DNA of 64,000 nucleotides from Salvia splendens (lineage: Eukaryota > Streptophyta > Magnoliopsida > Lamiales > Lamiaceae), in assembly GCF_004379255.2 (NCBI RefSeq), contig NC_056039.1, positions 9,536,501-9,600,500 on the forward strand, in the 5' to 3' direction. This document shows positions 11,324-22,900 of this stretch, piece after piece. Every line of letters begins with the position of its first letter. Within the stretch, counting starts at the first letter, position 1. The notes beneath the pieces were generated by a model. That model ran no database searches. It worked only from the letters and a program-made list of their open reading frames with translations, and was not told where the DNA came from. The position numbers and the translations under genes were made by a program.

Positions 11324-12017
11324 ATATACAACAGGTGATAGTACGGTGAAAATGGTGGCCTGAATTATTAGCATGGTGAAAATGGTGGAAGAGACTAGAA
11401 TGGCTACTGATCGGTGCTCGGGAGTGACTCGATCACCAATCCTAGTAGGTTGGCGTCCTCCTGCGACTGACACTTTAAAGCTCAATACAGATGCTTCACT
11501 GAAGGGCGGATCAGGACGTGCTTATGGAGGTGGCCTCTTCCGGGATGCAGCAGGTTCTTGGAGGTATGGTTTCGTGGTAAATATTGGGTTATGCTCCATT
11601 TTGTTGGCTGAACTCTGGTGCCTGCTCCACGGTTTATGTTTGGCGAAAGCTTTGGGCTTCCGGAAGTTGGAGGTGGAAAGTGACAGTTTCACGGGAATCT
11701 CAATGATCAAGGGGGACTTTGAAGTGTCCATCAATTGTAGATCTATTGTGCAAGGTGTGCGCGACTTGCTTCCAGATTTTGATTCGGTGGTGGTCAACCA
11801 TTTGCATCGGGAAGGGAATTTTGCTGCGGATTTTCTATCTCATCACGCCTCTAGTTTTCCTAGAGGAGTTCATACTTTAGAATCCCCTCCTATAGGGCTT
11901 GGTATTTGGATGTTACACGATAGACTTGGTATTTCGTACGCTCGCTATTTTTCTTTGTAATCAGGCCACCGCGGTGGCCTGCCTTCACTCACCAAAAAAT
12001 ATATATATACAACAGGT
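11324..12017 (+). mobile_element. 5'-truncated LINE insertion with 13-bp target duplication
   Basis: The 13-bp direct repeat ATATACAACAGGT occurs at 11324-11336 and 12005-12017. Between them lie the RNase H end of a LINE and an A/T-rich tail (AAAAAATATATATAT). A 5'-truncated copy with an A-rich 3' tail inside a direct repeat is the standard product of target-primed reverse transcription. The insertion lies between the two tandem QCR8 units. Only about 668 bases of the element are present. Confidence 0.8.
11373..11960 (+). pseudogene. LINE RNase H domain (RVT_3 type) fragment
   Basis: The 195-codon frame is the C-terminal RNase H-like domain that ends plant LINE ORF2 proteins. The hallmarks are in order: W-x-PP then LKLNTDASLKGG (first catalytic Asp, near residue 40), GGLFRDAAGSW, AELWCLLHGLCLA (Glu in AEL), LEVESDS (Asp), and VNHLHREGNFAADFLS near the end (H-x-x-REGN-x-AAD). 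The reverse transcriptase and endonuclease are missing because the copy is 5' truncated. The frame itself is open, so the insertion may be recent. It would not be mobile, and there is no sign that it is expressed as a gene. Confidence 0.75.
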
Positions 12018-12170
12018 CATATATATACAGAGCAATAAACGTACGTTATTCAGTCAACAAAAAAAAATTCAATTGTTTTCTATGCATTTATATTTCATTT
12101 TTTATATAGAATATGTAGATTTGCCCATGAGTGAAGTGTAGAACCCAAAATTCAGTGATAAACATACTAA

Positions 12171-12270
12171 GGCCCACTAGAGCCCATATGAGTTGACCGA
12201 GATATTAATCAATTTTATCACCATTTTCATCAGTCATTCGCTCTCTCATCAAGTCTTCTTCAAACCCTAA
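12171..12270 (+). promoter_or_regulatory. site II and telobox motifs of QCR8 copy 2
   Basis: GGCCCA (12171-12176) and AGCCCA (12181-12186) are followed by a perfect AAACCCTAA telobox (12262-12270), 34 bases before the start codon. Order and spacing match those of copy 1, so the promoter was duplicated with the gene. Confidence 0.6.
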
Positions 12271-12303
12271 TTATCTCTGCAGATTTTTTGAGAGAGAGAG
12301 AAA

Positions 12304-13552
12304 ATGGGGAAAATACCGGTGAGGATGAAGTCGGTGACATATGCCCTGTCACCGTTCCAGCAGAAGGTGATGCCTGGCCTCTGGAAGGACTTGTCCGGCA
12401 AGATTTCCCACAAGATCTCCGAGAATTGGATCAGCACCACTCTCCTGCTCGGCCCGCTCGTCGGCACCTATTCGTAAGAATTTTTTTTTAATATGTTAGA
12501 TCTTCATGATTGTATGTGAATTTTTGTTAGGATTTGAGGCCGAACGCCTCGTTTAGGTTAAGTTAATGCTGTTTTCGGTGAATGAATAAAGAGTAGATTG
12601 TTGCATTGACAGCTATGACTGAATTTTGAATGATCGGAAATTGATGGTATACAAGAAATTGTGATTTATTCGGAGTTTTTGGTAGAGAAAGGGGTCTGAT
12701 TGTGTTGATGACGCGCTATTCCTATCTGTTGGAGTGATTGTTAATACATGAAATTGGATACCTTATACATTACAACTACACAAACAAAATTGCTATTCTG
12801 AATAACTAAAGAAGGATTCTTCTTTCTACATTTGTCAGTCATGGTTCAGTGGTTACATACTTACATGGTGTACTTTTGCAAGAGATTGATTATTGGTGTT
12901 TGTGGAGTATAGGCCATTTTGAATACAAAGTACTCCATTATATCAAATTTCCCATGTGAAGGAAGTTTACCAGCTTGAGATGCTTTGGTTTAGTTTTGTG
13001 ATAGATTTGAGAGTAGGGCTAAAATTTAGTTTTGCTAAGATGGAGGCAGGTTAAACTGGCTTTTCATCACTACTTACCCAAATGCTTACTAACTACATGG
13101 TCCACATGACACCAATTTATGTAGAACAGGTAATTTGAAGCACACACTTAGACAAAGAAGAGTAAGCAGGACGAAGAAACCAAACAGACAAACACTGTTT
13201 CCACTAATCCACTCATTTGGCCCGCTACCCTGCTTCCACATTCTGGTTATAGATATACCATGATGAGCATTGAGCCTTGTAATTGGATAATCCCAGTTCT
13301 TGGCTTTTGTGAGCATAATATGGTCATTTTAATTCTGTATAGGACAAAATTGCCAGTAAATTCTGCCTTCAATTAATTATTGTACTAAAGCTTTTTGTGG
13401 TTGTACCACAGACGTGTAGTCCCTTCCCTAATGGCTGTGCTTCATAATTGTTGATTTTTTTTCTTAATTTTTAATCCTCAGTTGTACCAATATTTGTCTG
13501 CAGGTATGTGCAGTGGTATCTGGAAAAGGAGAAGATGGAGCACAGATACTGA
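12304..13552 (+). CDS. QCR8: cytochrome b-c1 complex subunit 8 (QCR8), copy 2
   Basis: Exons 12304-12473 and 13504-13552 have the same sizes (170 and 49 bases) and the same split serine codon as copy 1, and the 72-residue product is identical. The nucleotide differences I see in the exons are silent, which points to purifying selection after duplication or to gene conversion. The intron is alignable with that of copy 1 along most of its length, apart from about 220 extra bases near 13015-13248 and loss of a B-box-like segment. The 3' UTR is homologous as far as about 13832. The product is the same small inner-membrane complex III subunit as copy 1. Confidence 0.93.
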
Positions 13553-13832
13553 AGTTATTTATCAATACTCATTTGTCTGTGGAAAGTGCTCTAGCATCTT
13601 TTAAATAATAAGCTGTGCTGGTTGCAGATTTTGGATCCTGAATTGATCTTGGATTTCCAGTCAATTTCTTTTCTATTCATGTGTTTGTAATATGACCTGG
13701 TTTTCATGTATGCAACAAAATTGTCTGCCTTCAATGTTGGCATTTGAATTTTACGTTTGATATTTGCTGTAAACAAACTTTCCCAGTGATTTTGATTTAA
13801 TAACATTTCTGATATCACATATGTTCATCATG

Positions 13833-14638
13833 TTTGGTTACATTTACTCCTATATGTAATTCTGCTAACTGCACATTAGAAGAACCTTTTATATAGAGTT
13901 GTTTCTGGCTGGGATGGGAATAATGCCTGTTAACTAACATTTGAAGAACCTTGAAGATTGGAGTTGAGGAGTTGGGCTTAGAAGTGGATGGAGAGCATTT
14001 GCAGTCTTTGAATTGATTGAGCCAACAAGATTCAAGGTAGTCTAGGATTTTAATGCATGGAATGGTGGTATATCTGTTCCTAATTTGGGGTTAATGGCAA
14101 CTAGGAATTTTGTTACAAAGAGAATAAACTTCTTCCGCAAGTTACATAGTAAGGATTAGAGTGCCTAAACAAAAATGGTACTCCACTAGTACCGTAGCAT
14201 CTGATGCAGACGAAAAACCTAAGAAGAGAAAAACAAACACCAACCAGATGGAGAAATCAGCAGAGGTCTCAACAATTCTAAGTATTACACAATAGTATTC
14301 AATCTAGATATACAAGTAAATAATACTAGTAACCTAGATTTGACATAATCCAATGCTTGGAACATAAAAATAACATAGTTTAATCCAACAAAGCAGATAA
14401 TCACAATCCAAGTAACTAAGCGTGCATCAAAGAATACAGCAACCCATTAAACAAGAAACACAAGTTTAAAACAAAATTCTTCATAAAATAAGAAAGAAAT
14501 CTTCTTTGGTGATAGTTCCAACACGAGTCAAAAAGTAAATAAATGAAAACAACATGCAATAGAATATGACAGCAAAGTCAGCATAAAGTCTAGCTCTCAT
14601 GGACGATATTATTATAGGCTATCATCTTCTGCATCAGC
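13833..14638. other. spacer between QCR8 copy 2 and RPL10
   Basis: No gene seen. The part nearest 14639 should contain the RPL10 3' UTR (minus strand). No repeat ends were recognised. Confidence 0.4.
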
Positions 14639-16281
<1,643 letters not shown>

Positions 16282-16309
16282 GGCGAATGTGTGTGGTTGC
16301 TCCGCCCCC

Positions 16310-16440
16310 TGCAAAATGAGAAACTAGGGTTGATGGGAATTTACAGGAAATGGTGGGTGGTGGGCTTACGTATTGGATTATGTCAGATGGGTCACCGACT
16401 CCACAATCTGACTTTTTTCGTGGGCTAACAAAATTATTGG
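16310..16440 (-). promoter_or_regulatory. RPL10 promoter motifs (AGCCCA and telobox)
   Basis: On the minus strand, three AGCCCA boxes (near 16364, 16420 and 16439) precede AACCCTAG (near 16327), a telobox variant, about 45 bases before the start codon. The same two motif classes control many plant ribosomal protein genes. The QCR8 promoters in this window use the same combination. Confidence 0.5.
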
Positions 16441-16444
16441 GCTA

Positions 16445-17245
16445 TTTTCAACATTTTATATTCAAGAAAATAAAAAGGAAATAAACACAAAGTTCTATGA
16501 TAATATACTTCAATAATATTTTTTTTGAAAAGAAAGTTCGGTAATTTGTTTTATAACATTTGTATTGATGTTATGCTCTAGATTGCCAAAACTTTGTACT
16601 AAGATTTTAATTTCAACATATTTTATAAACTATTGAAGCAACAAAATAGATGTATATTCGGTAGGATTTTTGAGATATTTTTCTGTTATTAAAATAAATA
16701 GGTTATTTAACCATGACTATAAAGAAATTGGTACTGTTAAAATAATAAATGTGTCGAAAACGAATGCTTAGTTATATGGCCTTTGCGATAATAAAATACT
16801 AGTACTATTTGTTTCAACAAATACTAAATTTTAAAAGAAGTCTATGTAAAGAATCATACATTGTGAAAGCTCTCAAAGAGCTAAAAGGAATAACACTGCC
16901 AACAATAAAAGAAGCTATACCTCAAAATTATACTTATTTAGCAATGGATGCTATGAGATTTTTGAGATTCAAGGATCTTTGATATATTTCTAATAATGCT
17001 TTTCAACTTTTTAACAGTCTAACCCTCGAAGAACATTCAGAAAGAGGTTCAATTGTGTAAATAAGTCATTTATTTTATTATTATTATTATTATTGAATTG
17101 AATATAAATATCACTTATCTGAGTTCCAACATACATATGATTGCAAAACCTACAACATTCAAAATATTTAAATTTGTGCTCAACAAAAATATTCCGACTT
17201 CCGAATATGACCGATGCTGGCATACATTATGAATGCATAAGGACC
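16445..17245. other. AT-rich spacer
   Basis: No gene seen. A short (TTA)n run lies at about 17071-17093. No transposon ends were recognised up to 17245. Confidence 0.45.
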
Positions 17246-17247
17246 AT

Positions 17248-18040
17248 CTCCAAGGGGAGAGGTAAACTAATATAACTACCATATTTACCTTTTTTCATGA
17301 AAAATCATTCTCCAATGGGAAATGTATTATACATTTTCCCATTTTGAGGAGGTATCTTTAACTCCCCATTAATGGAGAGGTAAAATATTAGAGTAGAGGC
17401 TAAAATTGGTCATGAACATATGATCATTTTACGATTTTGGTCATAGACATTATCTTTTGAATTTTTGCATCCCAAACATTTCAACTCGGATCACAATCGG
17501 TCCAAAACTGACGGTTCTGTTAAATTGTAACGGTCAACGTCTTTAAATGCAATTTTGACCCAATTAAGCATTTTAATATATTAATTTTTATTTTCAGAAT
17601 AATAAAAAAAAATATAATTAAAATGCTTAATTGGGTCGAAATTGCATTTAAAGACGTTGACCGTTACAATTTAATGGAACCGTCAGTTTTGGACCGATTG
17701 TGATACGAGTTGAAATGTTTGGGATGCAAAAATTCAAAACATAATGTCTACGACCAAAATCGTATAATGGCTGTATGTTCAGGACTAATTTTAACATTTA
17801 CTCAAAATCTTATAACTACCACATTTGCCTTCTTTTCATGAAAAACCTTTCTCCAAGGGGAAAGGTATTTGAGAAGGTATTACACTTTATATGTTTTAAT
17901 GCATTAAAAATAAAATAATTTACATTTCTATATTCCATTTCCCTTTGGAATATGTTACTTTTTAAAAGGGTATATTTCACTTTTTAAGAAGGTAAATACA
18001 AAATATACATTTTCTATATACCTTCTCCCCTTGCCCTTAG
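17248..18040. mobile_element. MITE with partial internal duplication, host of a hairpin element
   Basis: The left end CTCCAAGGGGAGAGGTA (about 17250) is the inverted match of CCTTCTCCCCTTG (about 18021-18033). The motif ATAACTACCA...TTTACC...CATGAAAAA occurs twice (about 17270 and 17812), once on each side of the hairpin element at 17391-17803. So the host is either duplicated or two copies inserted in tandem. TAA/TTA at the outer edges would fit PIF/Harbinger, but the ends are not clean. Confidence 0.4.
17382..17812. mobile_element. Mutator-like foldback element with ~190-bp arms
   Basis: Bases 17391-17803 (413 bp) form two long inverted arms. The left arm starts GAGTAGAGGCTAAAATTGG and the right arm ends with its counterpart at TTTTAACATTTACTC. 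The arms pair over about 190 bases with few mismatches and leave a loop of roughly 30 bases around 17590-17615. The flanks AAAATATTA (17382-17390) and AAAATCTTA (17804-17812) make a 9-bp target duplication with one mismatch, which points to the Mutator superfamily. It has no coding capacity. Confidence 0.75.
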
Positions 18041-18382
18041 AACTCCAATGTTCCACACAATTTCTTTTGGAATACAACCTTTAAAAATATAAATACATTG
18101 GTATTTTTTAATTATAATTACTTTGAGATATATTTATTGTAAAAAGTTTAAGGAAAATAAATGATATGTACATTTTTATAAACCAAAATTATTTGCGGTT
18201 GAACGATAAAATATTATAAAAGAAAAAAAAGGAAAAATAGAAAGAAAAATAAAAAGAAGAGAACAATGCAATGTCGAGTAGCCCGGATCAATCGGATTCG
18301 GATCAATAGAATTTTCCAATACAAATACGTATTGCTTTAGCAAACCCTATGTAATTGGTGTGCGAATTGAGAGAAAGAGAAA

Positions 18383-18846
18383 ATGGGGAAAATACCGGTG
18401 AAGATGAAGTCGGTGACATACGCGCTGTCGCCGTTCCAGCAGAAGGTGATGCCCGGCCTCTGGAAGGGTTTGGCCGGCAAGATCTCCCACAAGATCACCG
18501 AGAATTGGATCAGCACCATTCTCCTGCTCGGTCCGCTCGTCGGCACACATTCGTAAGAATTTCTCATTTATTAATGCCTCACATCTTCTTCGATCATCGT
18601 CTGTAGCCGATCAGATCACCACATTACAACATTAGGTTACGTTTGGAGCCTTTTTTTGGAAAGGCGTGTGTGAATTGTGATTGTTATTATCCATTGGCGT
18701 GGAAGAGCAGTTTTTGAGTTTTTGCTGGTGATCGCATCAAATGTATGATATCTGCAATCTGTTGATAATTTAGTACTACGTGTTTTGTGGTTTGCAGATA
18801 TGTGCAATGGTATCTGGAGAAGGAGAAGATGGATCACAGATACTGA
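18383..18846 (+). CDS. QCR8: cytochrome b-c1 complex subunit 8 (QCR8), copy 3
   Basis: Exons 18383-18552 and 18798-18846 reproduce the 170 + 49 base structure and the split serine codon of the other copies and give 72 residues. Seven positions differ from copies 1 and 2: R7K, D29G, S31A, S39T, T46I, Y56H and E69D. Most are mild; Y56H lies at the end of the membrane segment. The intron is only 245 bases and is not obviously alignable with the longer introns. The promoter lacks GGCCCA boxes and has only AAACCCTAT (about 18340) in place of a perfect telobox. It is therefore an older duplicate, intact, and probably regulated differently. Confidence 0.9.
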
Positions 18847-18849
18847 AAA

Positions 18850-19870
18850 CTTCCTAATTTTGAGTTTTGCCTGTGAAAGGCTATTGAACTTAATGCAGTG
18901 TTTTGTCAATTTTATTTTAGTAGTTGAGCACTTGAGCTAGCTTATGAGTTTTCAACACCGAATAAAGTAAGTCTTGGAGCTCCTTTTATTTATTGCAGGA
19001 TAATAAACGTAACTTTTTTTTTTGTGCGCATTACATTTGCATTTATTAAGTAGGGCTAAATAGCTATAAAAAATAAATTAAAAGTTTTGTTAAATTCTGA
19101 TTTGTTTCATAATTTTAAATTTTAATTAAAAAATTTATAATATTTAAATTTGTTCTTGTTCCATGGTGAAAACTTCGAGTCACCTATGCATAATACTATA
19201 TTATTCACATTTTACATGATATCATTTTTTTTAATGAGTGATATCATTGTTTAATTTATCGGTCATAAAATGTACGTATGATTTTCGGCTTCAAAATGAG
19301 ATACAACTGCCTCCAAATCACATACTACAATTTCACAAAAAATCATTATAGAATACTTGAGAAAAAAAATCCAAACTTCATGATTTTCCATCTGATTTTC
19401 ACAGATGCAATGTGGGAACAACGGGAAGAACCAAAATTTAACCAAACTTCACAATTTGCTCAATTAAATGCTGCATACATCTTACATATGTTCTTTTATG
19501 ATGTGATGCATCATTTTAGAAAAGCTTGTTATCTCCGTTTGATTAGTTTGAAATTTGGTAAAAAAAAAAAAGAAAGATTTAGTATTCAGAATCATTAATT
19601 TAATCTTTTAGATTTATTTACTAAGAAAGAAAAAATTGAGTAAATTGGTCCGAACAAAGCAGCCTCAAATTGATAATTTATAAACCAAAATTAAAAAACC
19701 CATATTTTCATGGTATATGCACGGGGAGTAACTGCAAAATAAAAGAGTTTAATACCTACGCGAGTGTACTCTCCTATGGCTATACTAATTATTATCTGAG
19801 GTCTGGTATTATTGAAAGGGGAGGTAACTATGTGCATCCATCTACTAATCTTCCCCTATTCCACAAACTA
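18850..19870. other. AT-rich spacer
   Basis: The first bases are probably the 3' UTR of QCR8 copy 3. The frames at 19278-19598 and 19670-19966 have no recognisable domain and biased AT-rich composition, and I do not call them genes. Confidence 0.4.
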
Positions 19871-19991
19871 ACACGAGAATATAAACAAGCGGTAGAGTGG
19901 TTAGTGCCCGGACCAAAGGTCTTGGGGTTAGAGCTCCTTTGCAAATTTCTATTCATTTATCAATAAAAAAACACACGAGAATATAAACAAG
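19871..19991 (+). mobile_element. short tRNA-derived SINE with 19-bp target duplication
   Basis: The 19-bp direct repeat ACACGAGAATATAAACAAG lies at 19871-19889 and 19973-19991. The 83-base body between them starts with an A-box-like GGTAGAGTGGTTAG and has a B-box-like GGGGTTAGAGCTCC about 30 bases later. It ends in CAATAAAAAAAC. These are the marks of a plant tRNA-derived SINE. The right duplication ends three bases before the stop codon of the receptor kinase on the other strand (19995-19997). Confidence 0.75.
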
Positions 19992-19994
19992 GCG

Positions 19995-22900
19995 TCACCT
20001 CGGTGCAACACCAGGAATGGCACCACTGATCAGGTCGCTGCCGCTCACATATTCAGAACCATACGACGTTGTCACAATAGATGACGAGGCTAGACTACTC
20101 ATCGCCTCCTTTCCCGGGTAACTCACTCTGGATGAAGATGCTGGACTACTCATCACCTCCTTCCCTGGGTACTCACTCGTCTCGCTATCTTTATCTGGCA
20201 TCATCATCCATATGTTATCCAGCTCCCTCACCACTTGAGCCATTGAAGGCCGCTCGTCTGGATCGTCTTTGCAGCACTTGAGCGCCAGATTTACAAACTT
20301 TTGGACACATTCCGAAGGATAAGATCCCATCCGTTCATCGATCACAGAGAATACAATGCCAGAGTTATACGCAATGTTGACCTGATGCAATCATCATAAG
20401 TACACCTTATAATGCTCTGCCTCAAAACGACTTAGTTAAACGAAATAGTACCTCCCTCACGATGTTTTTCCCATGGTAAATAGGGTGCATTCCAGTTAGT
20501 AACTCCAAAAATACAACCCCAAGGCTATAAACGTCGCTTTTGTCTGTTAGCTTGTGAGTTAGGAAATACTCCGGATCGAGGTATCCCTGCAGTTTGATAT
20601 TTGCTCAGTAGGCAAATTAAAACTAATATAGTCACTGCCTTTTCAATTGAGTCTTACCGGGGTTCCCTTCACAACTGTAGATACATGACTAGGGGCATTG
20701 CCGTCGAATTCAGACACTGGGGCCAGCTTTGACAGTCCGAAATCAGCAACCTTGGCACTATACTTCGAGTCCATCAATATGTTGCTTGACTTGATATCCC
20801 GATGAAATATTGGAGGATTGGCTTCAGTGTGAAGGTAAAGGATGCCTCTGGCCGCATCTAACGCTGTTCTTACTCTCATAGCAAAATTCAGTGGCACTTT
20901 AAACTTCCCTGAATTTATCATCAATATAACATAACTAATTCAATGCCGCCATGTAATTATCTTTTAAATATTGGTTTAAATTTAATCAACACATAAAAGA
21001 AAAACAGTCAGAGTTCAATTCTCCCTACCCTCAGAGCAGTTCATGACCTCTACAGTCAAAAGAATAATGTACAAGTAATATAAGAATTTGAATCACCACA
21101 ACTAAGAAAGTAAATTTCTAGTCAAATAGTTATAGTTGTGTTAAGCCAATGTTTTAGCCTTTTTATATGGTACTTTGGTATCACATGTTCTTCAATCCTG
21201 CCATGCATCTGGCTCGGAAGTGCTTATAATTTTGTTTTCTTCTGGAAATTTCATACCATACAAACGAAAGTAAAGAGGCTTGTTGTCAAAAATTTACCAG
21301 ATAGATGATCCCTCAATGTGCCGTTAGGCACGAATTCATAAGCCAGCATCTGCATCAGGAAATTTATAGGCATACATGAGCATCAACTACCTGGCCAAGA
21401 GTTCTAAGAACTTGCAGAACAAATATATAAACGAGGTTGCCCATTTCATTTTGGTTTTCACTAGAACTAACATGGCCTTGTATTTACTTCAGTGCTGAAG
21501 CCCATTATATAGCATACCCCAAGGTCATCAAATCCTCTAATTTCCCAATTTTGGGCAGTAATCACCCTTGTCCAATCCAAAATGCATGAATCACTGTATA
21601 GGGAGCCAATGGATTCTGTTTTGTTGAATGTTATTAATAGAAGATTGACAGAGATACATTTTTAACCTCAGACAAAATGAGCAGAAGCAAGGGATACAAG
21701 TCATTTATAAAATGTGTTTATCATTCATTTGTATTACTATAAAAAGAAAATCAACAGAGCAACCTAGTATCTGATCTACAAGTTTGACTGAGCTACTTTG
21801 ATAACTGTACAAAGATTAAAATATGGAGCAGTAGAGATACCTGTTCACCTTGGTCGTCACAATATCCAGTCAGGGACACCAAGTTTCTATGATGTAATCT
21901 TGAGAGTAGTTCTATTTCTGTAAGAAACTCTTTTTCACCCTGAAGTGATCCCTCTTGAGCACGCTTTACAGCAACAACTTTTCCATCAGCAAGAACACCT
22001 CTATAAACCTTTCCGTAACCTCCTTGCCCCACCAGACTAGAGCTATCAAAATTATTTGTGGCCTGTGCCATTTCACTGTAAGTGAAATCCTTCACACCAT
22101 CAATTTTGATAGAGCTCCTTGATACTGCAATAAAATGTTACAAAGAAGGCACTAAATTTAAGTCGTTAAATAGTTAAGTGCGCACCTGCTATAACTTAGA
22201 CTCTAGAATTCCTCAGCAAGTCAACAGATTCTATGATTATTGTGTAGTAGGAGTACATGACATAAGGTAGCATGTCAAATGTGTTATTGAAGAAAAAAAA
22301 CCCTAAAGGTACTTACATAGACGTTTCGATGATAGTTGATGATGTTTATGGATGCGTCTCCTCAAGATGAGAAGCGAGACAAATGCAGATAGAACTACTG
22401 ATCCAGCTATAGTTCCAAGTATAATACCTGCTAGTGCTCCCTTGCTTATGCCAGATGATGAAGGTGGGAGGAAATCTATAACAGAGCAGCTTTATATGAG
22501 TGCAGTCTCATAATCAAAAATATTTTTCATGAGTCATCACTTACAAATTCATAACATTAAAGCCATTTCACCAGTGAAGGCATTTAATCTCAAATAAAGT
22601 GTTCATCTTGACATCTATGATAACTTAAAAAGGAGATAACCTGCGTAAGCATCTGAAAGTGTGAAGTTGAGAAACTCAAAGGGCCCAAAGACATGGTTAT
22701 CTTTGATCCTCCATCCACTAAACAAGTCACGAATCCGGAGTACCTCACTGTCGTTAACTAATTGCAATCTATTATTTCTGTATGGCGGAAAAATTTTAAG
22801 ATGCATTCTCAGACGAGGCCCCTTCTGCCATATAGCAGAATTGATGGCAAGCTGATGGATATTCACACCAAGCCCACTACTTAGTTCTTCCTCAAAATCA

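Noticed and set aside
19278..19966. two plus-strand frames upstream of the SINE
   Set aside because: AT-rich, no domain, and the second runs into the SINE, so it is not a conserved gene.
19890..19972. possible tRNA gene
   Set aside because: A and B boxes are present, but there is no cloverleaf or acceptor stem, and it is flanked by a 19-bp target duplication. It is a SINE.
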